A DNA stretch of 55,971 bases from Kerstersia similis (GTDB lineage: Bacteria; Pseudomonadota; Gammaproteobacteria; Burkholderiales; Burkholderiaceae_B). Below the pieces are notes generated by a model. The model was not told where the DNA came from and did no database searches. It saw nothing but the letters and a program-made list of their open reading frames with translations. Of the stretch, positions 15,972-23,863 are shown in pieces; within the stretch, counting starts at the first letter, position 1, and every line of letters starts with the position of its first letter. Both the position numbers and the translations under genes were made by a program. The stretch spans positions 1 to 55,971 of the forward strand of contig NZ_CBCSIQ010000027.1 of the NCBI RefSeq assembly GCF_965139615.1. Reading direction: 5' to 3'.

Positions 15972-17783
15972 ATGCGCAAGTTTTCTGTCTGGCTGCCGCT
16001 CGGTCTGCTGGTACTGCTGCTGTTGCCGTTGCTGGTGCCGTCCTTCTATGTGACGCTGCTCAACAATATCGGGATGTTCGCGCTGGCGACGCTGGGGCTG
16101 GTGCTGCTGACGGGCGTGGCCGGCATGACGAGTTTCGGGCAGGCGGCGTTTGTCGGCGTCGGCGCGTATGCGACCGCTGTGCTGATCGCACCTTCCACCA
16201 TGAATCTTGGGGCGCAGATGGGGGCGCCCTGGCTGGCCTTGCTGGCCGGTATCGTGGTCACGCTGCTGCTGGCGTATGTGCTCGGACAGCTGACCTTGCG
16301 GCTATCGGGGCACTATCTGCCCTTGGGAACGATCGCCTGGGGCATGTCGCTGTATTACCTGTTCGGTACGCTGGAAGGATTGGGAGGGCATTCCGGCATT
16401 CCGGATCTACCGGCCCTGCGTCTGGCCGGGATCCAGTTCGGCGATGGGCCGCGCATGTATTACCTGATCTGGGCCTGTGTGCTGCTGGCCATGCTGCTGG
16501 TGCGCAATCTGCTTGCATCGCGCACGGGGCGGGCGATCCGCGCCTTGCGCGGCGGGCAGGAGATGGCGGCATCCATGGGGGTGAATATCTTCCGCACCAA
16601 GATGACGGTTTTCTTGATTGCGGCGGGCCTCGCCGGTTTGTCCGGCTGGCTGTATGCCTACACCCAGCGCTTTGTCAGCCCGGCGCCGTTCAGCGTGCAG
16701 GCCGGCATCGACTACCTGTTCATGGCCTTGCTGGGCGGCATGGGCAGCCTGTGGGGAGCCGTGGCGGGTTCAGCGGCTGTGGTGCTGATGCGCGAATGGC
16801 TGCAGGATTGGTTGCCGCAATTGCTGGGCCGCAGCGGCAATTTCGAAAGCATCGTGTTCGGTTTGCTGATCGTGCTGGTGATCCAGCGCTGGCCCGGCGG
16901 GATATGGTCGGCGCTGGCACGGCGCCTGGGCCGGCGCCATGCCAGTGCGCCAGGCCTGGAAAGATTGCCGCCGGCGCAGTCGGCAATGCCTGATTTGCCC
17001 GCGCGTCTCCGTCCAGCGGCGGGAGAGCCGATTCTCGAAGTCAGGCAGGTGACGCGCCGTTTTGGCGGCCTGGTAGCCAACCGGGAAATGTCCCTGAACG
17101 TGGCGGCGGGCCAGATACTGGCTGTGATCGGGCCCAATGGCGCGGGCAAAAGCACGCTGTTCAATCTGGTGTCCGGCGTGGATACGCCGGATGAGGGCGA
17201 GGTCATTTTCCGTGGGCGCCGCATCAATGGGTTGCCGCCGCGTGAATTGGTGGCGGCCGGCATGGCGCGTACGTTCCAGCATGTCAAATTGCTGCCGGAC
17301 ATGAGTGTGCTGGAGAATACGGCACTGGGGGCGCATCTGCGGGGCAGCAAAGGTGTCTTTGCCTCTGCCCTGCGCCTGGATGGCGCTGATGAAGCGGCCT
17401 TGCTCAATGAAGCGCGCCAGCAGCTGGAGCGGGTCGGCCTGGGCGAGTTCCTGGCACGGCCTGCAGGCAGTCTGGCCCTGGGGCAGCAGCGTATTCTGGA
17501 AATTGCGCGAGCACTGTGCGCCGATCCTTGCCTGCTGTTGCTGGATGAACCGGCTGCAGGCCTGCGCCACAAGGAAAAAGAGGCGCTGGCTGCACTATTG
17601 CGTAAATTGCGTTCTGAGGGAGTGGCCGTGCTGCTGGTCGAGCATGATATGGACTTCGTGATGGGGCTGGTGGACCGTGTGGTGGTGATGGAGTTCGGCC
17701 AGCGGATTGCCGAAGGCCTGCCCGAAGCGGTGCAGCGTGATCCCGCCGTGTTGACGGCCTATCTGGGAGGGTTGGACGAATGA
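15972..17783 (+). CDS. fused LivM-type permease and LivG-type ATPase
   Basis: 603 residues. Residues 1-315 are a LivM-type permease (GVAGMTSFGQAAFVGVGAYATA; ALRGGQEMAASMGVN coupling helix region). Residues about 345-603 are a LivG-type ATPase with Walker A GPNGAGKST, the family-specific signature LALGQQRILEIARAL, Walker B LLLLDEPAAGL and switch LLVEHD. The fusion fixes one permease and one ATPase in a single chain; such fusions recur in Burkholderiales importers of this class. The end overlaps the next ATPase gene by four bases (ATGA). The assembled importer would be this protein, the LivH-type permease, the LivF-type ATPase and the binding protein. Confidence 0.9.
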   Translation: MRKFSVWLPLGLLVLLLLPLLVPSFYVTLLNNIGMFALATLGLVLLTGVAGMTSFGQAAFVGVGAYATAVLIAPSTMNLGAQMGAPWLALLAGIVVTLLLAYVLGQLTLRLSGHYLPLGTIAWGMSLYYLFGTLEGLGGHSGIPDLPALRLAGIQFGDGPRMYYLIWACVLLAMLLVRNLLASRTGRAIRALRGGQEMAASMGVNIFRTKMTVFLIAAGLAGLSGWLYAYTQRFVSPAPFSVQAGIDYLFMALLGGMGSLWGAVAGSAAVVLMREWLQDWLPQLLGRSGNFESIVFGLLIVLVIQRWPGGIWSALARRLGRRHASAPGLERLPPAQSAMPDLPARLRPAAGEPILEVRQVTRRFGGLVANREMSLNVAAGQILAVIGPNGAGKSTLFNLVSGVDTPDEGEVIFRGRRINGLPPRELVAAGMARTFQHVKLLPDMSVLENTALGAHLRGSKGVFASALRLDGADEAALLNEARQQLERVGLGEFLARPAGSLALGQQRILEIARALCADPCLLLLDEPAAGLRHKEKEALAALLRKLRSEGVAVLLVEHDMDFVMGLVDRVVVMEFGQRIAEGLPEAVQRDPAVLTAYLGGLDE

Positions 17784-18568
17784 GCGCAGCAAGCCCTTCG
17801 CCAGCGCAAGGCGGCCTGCCGGATCCTTTGCTGAGCGTGCGTGGCCTGGGCGCAGCCTATGGACACATCGCAGCCGTGTCGGACCTTAGCCTGGACGTAC
17901 GCCAGGGGCAGATCGTCACCGTGATCGGCCCCAACGGCGCGGGCAAGACCACGACCCTGGCAGCCATCATGGGGGTTCTGCCGGCAAGCGGCAGCGTGAA
18001 CTTCGATGGCGAGGATCTGGCCGATGAAGGGGTGGAGCAGCATGTGGCGCGCGGTATCGCCCTGGTGCCGGAAACCCGCGCCCTGTTCGCTAGCATGAGT
18101 GTCGAGGACAACCTTGAGCTGGGGACGTTTCGTTTTCGCCGCGAGCCGCGGGCGGTCCGGATGCAGGCCCTGGACGAAGTCTATGAGCTGTTTCCCCGCT
18201 TAAAGGAACGGCGCCAGCAGGAAGCTGGAACCTTGTCGGGCGGAGAGCGCCAGATGCTGGCCGTGGGGCGCGCCTTGATGAGCCGTCCGCGCCTGTTGAT
18301 GCTCGATGAGCCCAGCCTGGGCCTGGCGCCTTTGATCGTGCGGGATATCTTCCGCATCCTGGTCGAGTTGCGCCAGCGCGGAGTTTCCATCCTGCTGGTA
18401 GAGCAAAACGCCCGGGCGGCGCTGAAAGTGGCGGACTACGCCTATGTGCTGGAGCTGGGGCGGGTGGTCATGCATGGGCCAGCCGGTGAGCTGGCCCATG
18501 ACCCGCGTATCGTGGAAACCTATCTGGGGGCGGCAGGCCGGCACCAGCAAGCGCTGGTGTCGGATTGA
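17780..18568 (+). CDS. ABC importer ATPase, LivF type
   Basis: 262 residues. LivF-type features: Walker A GPNGAGKTT, LVPETRALFASMSVEDNLELG, signature LSGGERQMLAVGRALM, Walker B LLMLDEPSLGL, and the C-terminal ILLVEQNARAALKVADYAYVLE. It is the second ATPase of the importer and pairs with the LivG half of the upstream fusion. It starts within the stop of that gene (ATGA). A longer N terminus (MSAASPSPAQGGLPDP) than usual could mean that translation starts at a later codon. The gene ends 45 bases from convergent brnQ. Confidence 0.9.
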   Translation: MSAASPSPAQGGLPDPLLSVRGLGAAYGHIAAVSDLSLDVRQGQIVTVIGPNGAGKTTTLAAIMGVLPASGSVNFDGEDLADEGVEQHVARGIALVPETRALFASMSVEDNLELGTFRFRREPRAVRMQALDEVYELFPRLKERRQQEAGTLSGGERQMLAVGRALMSRPRLLMLDEPSLGLAPLIVRDIFRILVELRQRGVSILLVEQNARAALKVADYAYVLELGRVVMHGPAGELAHDPRIVETYLGAAGRHQQALVSD

Positions 18569-18574
18569 AAGCCT

Positions 18575-18601
18575 GGCCGGGGCGCTGCCTGCATCCCGGC
18601 C
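18575..18601. terminator. weak GC hairpin between convergent livF-type gene and brnQ
   Basis: GGCCGGG / CCCGGCC with a 13-base loop lies in the 45-base convergent gap. There is no T tract on either strand, so this is only a possible bidirectional stop or mRNA-end structure. Confidence 0.3.
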
Positions 18602-18613
18602 GCAACGCAAGCC

Positions 18614-19969
18614 TCAGCCGATATGCTGGTTCACGTAGCGCTGGCTGCCTGCTTTGAACAGCACCGAGGCCAGCAGCCCCAGCACGGCGCCCGCGAGGGC
18701 AACGACGATCCAGCCCAGGCCATTGTCGTACAGCGGCAGTGTCTGGCGCAGGGTATCGGCCAGGCTGGCCGGCAACAGTTTGATGTCGTTCAGGCCGTCG
18801 ATGACGCCCATGATGGCCGCGCCGGTCACAGCGCCGACATAGACCGCCTGACGGCCGCCGAACCACTTGTTGGTGAAGACCAGCACGATCAGCGTGATGG
18901 CGATCGGGTACAGGAACAGCAGGACGGGCGAGGCGAAGGTCAGAATGGTCGTCAGGCCGAAGTTGGTGATGACCAGGCTCAGCAGGCCCAGCAGGATGAC
19001 CCAGGCACGATAGGTCAGGCTGGGGAAAATACGGCTGAAGTATTCGGCGACGGAAGCCAGGCAGGCGATGGCCGTCGTCAGGCCCGTGAGGAAAATGACG
19101 GTTGCGAGCATCACGACGCCCAGGCGACCCATCAGCAGGTCAACGATACGCGTCAGCGCTTCGCCGCCGTTGCTGGAGACACCCAGCACGCTGGCGCTGC
19201 TGGCGCCCATGCCGGCCAGGGACAGCTGAATCAGGGCGAGTGCCACCACGGCGAAAATGCCGGAGCGCACGAACAGGCCGGTCATGTGCTTGGCGTCGAT
19301 GCCGGCGTAATGCGCGGCGTCCAGGAAGATCTTGCCGAACACGAAGGCGGCCAGCACATCCATGGTGTAGTAGCCCTGCGTGAAGCCCTTGCTGAAGGCA
19401 AAGTCGATATACGGGCCGGAAGGTTCGCGGAAATCGCCGATGGGGTCGAAGTAGGCGACCAGCACAATGACCAGCAGCAGGATCAGGAAGATGGGCGTCA
19501 GGATATTGCCGATGCGCTTGACGAATTTCTTGGGTTCCAGCGACAGGTAGATCGTGGCCCAGATGAACAGCACGGAAAAGACCAGCAAGGCCCATTGCAT
19601 GTAATTGGTGACGATATTTTCCGAGAGGAAGGGCGTCACGGTGATTTCATACACCACGGCTGCGGTACGGGGCACCACGTAAATCGGGCCCAGCGTCATG
19701 AACAGCAGGATGGAGAAGAACACGGCAAAGCCGGGGCTGACACGGCCCGACAGTTTCTCGACGCTGCCGCCGGAAATCGAGAGCGCCATGATGGCCAGCA
19801 ACACCAGGCCTACGCCGGTAATCAGGAAGCCCGACATGGCGACCCAGGTATTGGTGCCGGCGGCCTGGCCCAGCGGAGGGGCGAAGATGATATTGCCTGC
19901 GCCCAGGAACATGGAAAACAGGAAAAACGATAGTGCAAGGAACTGCCGGAAGCTGATGGATTGGGACAT
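18614..19969 (-). CDS. brnQ: BrnQ-type branched-chain amino acid carrier (LIVCS family)
   Basis: 451 residues with about twelve membrane helices. The N terminus SFFLFSMFLGAGNIIFAPPLGQ is the LIVCS family hallmark, together with GPIYVVPRTAAVVYEI and LLVFSVLFIW. These carriers import leucine, isoleucine and valine with sodium or protons. The start at 19969 matches the family N terminus; longer in-frame starts would run through sequence with no membrane character. It lies 131 bases downstream of the DadA-like gene on the same strand and could be co-transcribed, which would pair uptake with amino-acid oxidation. That substrate link is inference. Confidence 0.9.
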   Translation of the reverse strand: MSQSISFRQFLALSFFLFSMFLGAGNIIFAPPLGQAAGTNTWVAMSGFLITGVGLVLLAIMALSISGGSVEKLSGRVSPGFAVFFSILLFMTLGPIYVVPRTAAVVYEITVTPFLSENIVTNYMQWALLVFSVLFIWATIYLSLEPKKFVKRIGNILTPIFLILLLVIVLVAYFDPIGDFREPSGPYIDFAFSKGFTQGYYTMDVLAAFVFGKIFLDAAHYAGIDAKHMTGLFVRSGIFAVVALALIQLSLAGMGASSASVLGVSSNGGEALTRIVDLLMGRLGVVMLATVIFLTGLTTAIACLASVAEYFSRIFPSLTYRAWVILLGLLSLVITNFGLTTILTFASPVLLFLYPIAITLIVLVFTNKWFGGRQAVYVGAVTGAAIMGVIDGLNDIKLLPASLADTLRQTLPLYDNGLGWIVVALAGAVLGLLASVLFKAGSQRYVNQHIG

Positions 19970-20100
19970 GTTCGGTGTACCTGTTTTTATTGGAAAGGTC
20001 GTGCAGGAGGCCGCGCCGGATGCTGGCCGGCAACGGGTCCCACGACTGGTTCTATAAGCTGGCGGTTTAAAGAAAGGGTGCCGTTTGGCGGGCCACCCGC

Positions 20101-21366
20101 TCAAGCAAAGGAGCCGGCCAGTTTGAAGCGGGTGACGGCGTAGGGGGAAAGCTCCTTGGGGGTGGCGCCCGTGCTCATTTTCTGGCTGATGAGCTGGGCG
20201 GAAATGGCTGCCAGCGTGATGCCCATATGCTGGTGGCCGAATGCGAAACCGATGTTGGGATGGTGCGGGTGGGTGTCGATGACGGGCAGGGAGTCGGGCA
20301 GCGTCGGCCGGCGGCCCATCCATTCTTCTGCCGCAGGCAGCGCCGCCTGGGTTTGCGGCAGCAGGCCGCTCAGGTGGTGTCGCAAGGAGGTGAACCGGGC
20401 CGCTTGCGGCGGCAAGTCCAAGCCGCCCAGCTCGCTGAAACCCACGATGCGCAGGCCGCTGTCGAGCTGGCTGATGAAAACATTGCGGTCTGCCGAGCAG
20501 ATCGGCCCTTGCAGCAGGCCACGTGTTTGCGGCAAGTGCAGGTGATAGCCGCGTTCTGCCATGAGCGGAATGCTGACGCCGAACTGGCGCAGCAGACGGG
20601 CGCTATAGGCGCCCGCGCAGACCAGCGCCTGTTGCGCCAGGATGTCCCGGCCCGCGCTGACGCGTACCTGGCCGCCTTCTGCCGTGATGCGGCTCGCCGC
20701 ATGTTTGACGAAGGTGCCGCCGCGCTGCTGGAAAGCGGCGAATAGTGCTTGCGCCAGCCAATAGGGATCCTGCAAACGATGGGCGTAGGGCAGCATCACG
20801 GAATGATGGACTGTCTCGCGCAGCGCGGGTTCCAGGCTGGCCGTTTCCTCTTTGCCGATCAGGCGCGCTTCGATGCCCCACTTCTGATAGAACTCGGCTT
20901 CTTCTGCGGCGGCGGCCTGCCCGGAGGCATGTTCCCAGACGCGCAGGTAATGGGAGGCGACCAGATGCCCGGAAAGTTGTTCATCGGCCAGAATGCGTTG
21001 CCAGGCCGGCACGGCCTGACGATTGATCCAGGCCAGCGCTTCACGGGCATGTGCGACCTGCCCAGGGCGTGCCGCCAGGGCGAAACGCAGCATCCAGGGC
21101 AGGCTGTTGCCCAGATTGGCCGCTGGAATGGCCAGCGCGCCATGGCGCTGGGTCAGTAAGGCAGGGGCGCGCTTGATGGTGCCCCAGGTCGAGAGCGGAT
21201 CGACCAGTTCGGTGGCGATGAAACCGGCATTGCCGAAGGTGGCGCCCAGGCCGGGGTCGTCCTGATCGACCAGTGTGACCTGATAGCCGCGCTTGAGGAA
21301 CTCCAGCGCCGAGCACAGGCCGAGCATCCCGGCACCGATGATGATGCAGGTTTTGTCTTTATTCAT
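20101..21366 (-). CDS. DadA-like FAD-dependent D-amino-acid (or hydroxyproline-type) dehydrogenase
   Basis: 421 residues. The dinucleotide motif GAGMLG (11-16) is followed by E-rich Rossmann features (VTLVDQDDPGLGATFGNAGFI) and a C-terminal FAD motif region (EEWMGRRPTLPDSLPVI ... NIGFAFGHQHMGITLA). This is the DadA/DAO family, which oxidises D-amino acids to keto acids or cyclic imines and passes electrons to the respiratory chain. It differs clearly from the true dadA at 31896-33194. The neighbour upstream (80-base gap) is an ornithine cyclodeaminase-family enzyme that could reduce a cyclic imine product, so D-proline, hydroxyproline-like or D-lysine-type substrates fit better than D-alanine. 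That is inference from context. Confidence 0.82.
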   Translation of the reverse strand: MNKDKTCIIIGAGMLGLCSALEFLKRGYQVTLVDQDDPGLGATFGNAGFIATELVDPLSTWGTIKRAPALLTQRHGALAIPAANLGNSLPWMLRFALAARPGQVAHAREALAWINRQAVPAWQRILADEQLSGHLVASHYLRVWEHASGQAAAAEEAEFYQKWGIEARLIGKEETASLEPALRETVHHSVMLPYAHRLQDPYWLAQALFAAFQQRGGTFVKHAASRITAEGGQVRVSAGRDILAQQALVCAGAYSARLLRQFGVSIPLMAERGYHLHLPQTRGLLQGPICSADRNVFISQLDSGLRIVGFSELGGLDLPPQAARFTSLRHHLSGLLPQTQAALPAAEEWMGRRPTLPDSLPVIDTHPHHPNIGFAFGHQHMGITLAAISAQLISQKMSTGATPKELSPYAVTRFKLAGSFA

Positions 21367-21445
21367 ACATGCTTCCGCAGAAGGCGCCGTGGTATCAAAA
21401 CGAGGCCGGCGCCAGGTATAACTTACAGGTGGGGCAAGCGCGGTA

Positions 21446-22408
21446 TCAGTGCGCTGCCTGCATGTAGGAGTCAAAGGCCAGCGAGGCGGCCGCAATGTCT
21501 TCCAGGGCCGTGCCGACCGCTTTGTAAACCGTGATCTCGGCGGCGTCGCGGCGGCCGGCATGCTGGCCACGGCACAGGTCTTCCAGCGTGGCGGCGACCT
21601 GCTCGGGCTGGAAGGCGCCTGCCTTGACGGCTTCGAGGATATCGCCGGCTTTCATCAGCGCTTCAGGCGTATCGACGAAGACCGTGCCCTTGCGGAAGCA
21701 CTCCACATCGCTTTCGATCATGGCGGGCGTAAAGCTGCCGATGAGATCAAGGTGGGTGCCGGGGCGCAGCCAGTCGCCATGGATCAGGGGTGCATTGGAG
21801 AGCGTGGCGCAGGTGATGATATCGGCTTGCCGCGAGGCCTGTTCCAGGTCGGTGGCGACACTGGCCTGCAGGCCGCTGGCCTGCAACTGGCTGACGAGGC
21901 GGGCCGCAGCCTCCGCGTTGATATCCCAGACCTGTACCGTCTCGATGGGGCGCTCGCAACGATAGGCGTCCGCCAGCAGGCTGGCGACGCGGCCGGCGCC
22001 GACGACCAGCAGCTTGCTCGCATCGGGCCGGCTGAGCCAGCGTGCCGCCAGTGCGGAGGCGGCGGCGGTGCGGCGCGAGGTAATGACGTCGCCGTCGAGA
22101 ATGGCCAGCGGCTTGCCGGTGGCGGCGTCATACAGAATAAAGACCGAATGCAGGCCGGGCAGGCCTTTGTCCTGGTTGCCCGGGAAAATGGACACCGTCT
22201 TGATGCCCAGCCGCTTGCCGCTTTGCCAGGCGGGCATCAACAGCATGATCCCACCGTTGTCGCCATGGGCGCCCTCAATGGCATGGTTATGGCGCAGGGG
22301 GACGGTGCAACCTTCGATGAACATTTGTTCAATGGCATCAATCAGCCCAGGAAAAGGGAGGTGTTGAAGGGTCTGGGCTTGATTTAAGGTTTGCACGTGA
22401 TCTACCAT
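21446..22408 (-). CDS. ornithine cyclodeaminase / Delta1-pyrroline-2-carboxylate reductase family enzyme
   Basis: 320 residues. OCD/mu-crystallin family features: RHNHAIEGAHGDNGGIMLLMPAW, GIKTVSIFPGNQDKGLPG, the acid ILDGDVITSRRTAAASALA, and the NAD(P) motif LLVVGAGRVASLL. Members are either deaminating cyclases or ketimine reductases; the HSVFILYDAATGKPLAILDG pattern does not separate them. Beside a DadA-like oxidase, a reductase role is attractive: the oxidase would make a cyclic imine and this enzyme would reduce it to the L-amino acid, giving net D-to-L conversion. It is transcribed divergently from the XRE-cupin regulator at 22544. Confidence 0.82.
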   Translation of the reverse strand: MVDHVQTLNQAQTLQHLPFPGLIDAIEQMFIEGCTVPLRHNHAIEGAHGDNGGIMLLMPAWQSGKRLGIKTVSIFPGNQDKGLPGLHSVFILYDAATGKPLAILDGDVITSRRTAAASALAARWLSRPDASKLLVVGAGRVASLLADAYRCERPIETVQVWDINAEAAARLVSQLQASGLQASVATDLEQASRQADIITCATLSNAPLIHGDWLRPGTHLDLIGSFTPAMIESDVECFRKGTVFVDTPEALMKAGDILEAVKAGAFQPEQVAATLEDLCRGQHAGRRDAAEITVYKAVGTALEDIAAASLAFDSYMQAAH

Positions 22409-22443
22409 CGTTGACGCTGTTCAGGCGCTTTTGGCGCATTTAA

Positions 22444-22472
22444 ATTTTCGTATCAGAAATATATTTTCGTAT
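22444..22472. promoter_or_regulatory. direct repeat ATTTTCGTAT, candidate operator
   Basis: ATTTTCGTAT occurs at 22444-22453 and again at 22463-22472, 19 bases apart (about two helical turns), in the AT-rich core of the divergent region between the OCD-family gene and the XRE-cupin gene. The same-face spacing suits binding of a dimer or tetramer of the adjacent regulator and overlaps the likely promoters. Confidence 0.5.
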
Positions 22473-22507
22473 TGGAAAAAACCATATAGGGGTTTTCCAT
22501 GGGTTCC

Positions 22508-22530
22508 TGCATGCAGCATGGCTGCATGCA
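22508..22530. promoter_or_regulatory. perfect 10-bp inverted repeat, candidate autoregulatory operator
   Basis: TGCATGCAGC, then ATG, then GCTGCATGCA: two exact 10-base arms around a 3-base centre. It lies just upstream of the preferred regulator start (22544) and would also form a hairpin in its mRNA leader. It is best explained as a protein-binding site or leader structure. Confidence 0.55.
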
Positions 22531-22543
22531 ACGGGTGAGTGGA

Positions 22544-23164
22544 ATGGCTTTGCAGAATAAAAATGTCTCCCCTGTCTTGCGTCAGGAGCCGGAAAGCAAT
22601 GTTCTGGCGGTCAAGTTGCGTAGCCTGCGCCGGGCGGCGCGGCTGACCTTGCAGCAGTTGAGCGACCGTTCGGGCATCTCGATTTCGGCCTTGTCGAAGA
22701 TAGAAAACGGGCAGTTGTCGCCAACCTACGAAAAAATCGCCGCGCTGGCCCATGGGCTTGCCGTCAATGTCAGCGAACTGTTCAGCTGCGAGCATGATGG
22801 GCCGGCGGGCCGTCCGGGGCGGCGCAGCGTGACCTATCGCGGGCAGGGGGTCATGCACAATGCGCCGCAGTATGTGTACGAAATCCTCAATGCCGATCTG
22901 GCCGACAAGCGTTTCATTCCGCTGCTGACGACCATCAAGGCGCACGATTCTGCGGATTTTCCGGAATTGTTGCGGCATGACGGCGAAGAATTCCTGTATG
23001 TCCTGGATGGTTGCGTGGTGCTGCATACCGACAGCTATGCGCCCTTGACGCTACAGGCGGGGGATTCCTGTTATTTCGATAGCACCATGGGCCATGTCTG
23101 TGTTTCCAGCGGGGATGCGGACGCAACGGTGCTGTGGGTCTGTTCGCACCCGACCTTGCGCTGA
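22544..23164 (+). CDS. XRE-family regulator with C-terminal cupin domain
   Basis: 206 residues from ATG 22544. The helix-turn-helix spans about residues 20-75 (LRSLRRAARLTLQQLSDRSG, SISALSKIENGQLSPTYEKI). The cupin domain is at about 130-205 (HDGEEFLYVLDGCVVLHTD, LQAGDSCYFDSTMGHVC). Such proteins sense a small ligand in the cupin and control nearby amino-acid or amine catabolic genes. An ATG at 22499 in the same frame would add 15 residues but would place the strong inverted repeat inside the coding sequence, so 22544 is preferred. The divergent arrangement makes the OCD/DadA-like/brnQ genes its probable targets. Confidence 0.87.
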   Translation: MALQNKNVSPVLRQEPESNVLAVKLRSLRRAARLTLQQLSDRSGISISALSKIENGQLSPTYEKIAALAHGLAVNVSELFSCEHDGPAGRPGRRSVTYRGQGVMHNAPQYVYEILNADLADKRFIPLLTTIKAHDSADFPELLRHDGEEFLYVLDGCVVLHTDSYAPLTLQAGDSCYFDSTMGHVCVSSGDADATVLWVCSHPTLR

Positions 23165-23468
23165 AACCTGCACGCAAGCTCGGGGTTGTGACGGCAGGGC
23201 CGGCGCCGCTTGGCTTTTCATGGGGCATCGTGTTGTTGACTGGCTGCATGATTTGTCAAGGGCACCCATTTGACGATAAAATGCCAGATTAGCCCTGGAA
23301 ATGGGCCTGGTTTGGTTGCCGGTTGCTGTCGGCTACGCCCGCGAATATCGGGCGCAGGGTGTCAAGAACACCAGGCGGCGGCCGTGTCGATTTTTCTTTT
23401 GCCTTGAACTGCCGCTGGCGTGAGCCTGGGCCGGGAGAGGCTGACTGCTTACTACCGGAGTTTCTATC
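23165..23468 (+). other. promoter and structured leader of the small basic protein gene
   Basis: This 304-base gap holds a promoter (23253-23282) and a leader of about 180 bases with two short consecutive hairpins: CGCCCG/CGGGCG at 23336-23354 and GGTGT/ACACC at 23358-23372. A pyrimidine-rich run (TTTTTCTTTTGCC, about 23391-23403) follows. I do not recognise a known riboswitch. The leader ends with a strong Shine-Dalgarno GGAG at 23457-23460. Confidence 0.5.
23253..23282 (+). promoter_or_regulatory. sigma70-type promoter TTGTCA-N18-TAAAAT
   Basis: The -35 element TTGTCA (23253-23258) and -10 element TAAAAT (23277-23282) are 18 bases apart. Transcription would start near 23289 and read the 42-residue protein gene. 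This is one of the clearest promoters in the window. Confidence 0.6.
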
Positions 23469-23597
23469 ATGGCAGAACGTAAACGCGTACGCCGCAACAC
23501 CCTGGAGCGTCGTTGCCTGGGTAAGGCTTTCAAGCGTCTTTTCATCAAGTCCCCCAAGGGCGTGTTCAAGATGCTGGAAAAGGTGAAGCGCGTCTAA
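23469..23597 (+). CDS. 42-residue highly basic small protein, function unknown
   Basis: MAERKRVRRNTLERR is the start and MLEKVKRV the end. About 16 of 42 residues are Lys or Arg, with one Cys at position 16 and a central hydrophobic patch (CLGKAFKRLFIK). The evidence that it is real is structural: a sigma70-like promoter, a perfect GGAG 8 bases before the ATG, and a strong intrinsic terminator 52 bases after the stop form a complete single-gene unit. The composition suggests binding to RNA, ribosome, DNA or acidic membrane lipids. I do not recognise the family; it resembles neither ribosomal protein L34 nor S21. Expression is likely independent of the neighbours. Confidence 0.7.
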   Translation: MAERKRVRRNTLERRCLGKAFKRLFIKSPKGVFKMLEKVKRV

Positions 23598-23648
23598 TCG
23601 GCGTCTTCTGCCTTGGCTGCTGACTGCAGTTGGGTGAGCAGCAACCGG

Positions 23649-23675
23649 AAAAGCGGGCCTAGTGCCCGCTTTTTT
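23649..23675 (+). terminator. intrinsic terminator after the small basic protein gene
   Basis: AAGCGGGC, loop CTAGT, GCCCGCTT (23651-23671) is a perfect 8-bp stem, preceded by A residues and followed by a run of T to 23675. It is a textbook rho-independent terminator and isolates the small gene from the efe operon downstream. Confidence 0.85.
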
Positions 23676-23818
23676 GCGTTTGCGGAACAGGAACGGGCCG
23701 GGGTCGGGGCCGAGGTCAGACGGCCAGCCTGAATTGATTTTTTTCAAGAAATGCGAAGAAAAAGTGCCGTATTCCGGCGGTGCGCAGAGAGGGAAGGCGC
23801 ATAATAGCGGCAACAAAA

Positions 23819-23837
23819 GAGAATGTTTTTCATTTGC
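23819..23837. promoter_or_regulatory. candidate Fur box upstream of the efe operon
   Basis: The 19 bases here (GAGAATGTTTTTCATTTGC) match the Fur consensus GATAATGATAATCATTATC at 13 of 19 positions by my count, keeping the core AATG...CATT dyad. They lie 27 bases before the efeU start and just downstream of a possible -10 (CATAAT, 23800-23805). Iron-regulated repression by Fur is expected for EfeUOB. Confidence 0.5.
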
Positions 23838-23863
23838 CTTAAGGTAAATGTAAGGATTGCCTG

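Noticed and set aside
15972..17783. Non-canonical ABC signature (LALGQQR) in the LivM-LivG fusion as a sign of a dead ATPase
   Set aside because: LivG-family proteins normally have LAYGxQRRLEIAR in place of LSGGQ, so this is ordinary for the family.
18623..19933. 436-codon plus-strand frame opposite brnQ
   Set aside because: Gln/Asp/His-rich mirror of hydrophobic helices, the usual antisense artefact of a membrane protein gene.
20101..21366. Calling the DadA-like gene a second dadA
   Set aside because: It lacks the DadA-specific SFGNAGQISPGYSTPWA-type segment seen in the gene at 31896-33194 and sits with an OCD-family enzyme, so the substrate is probably different.
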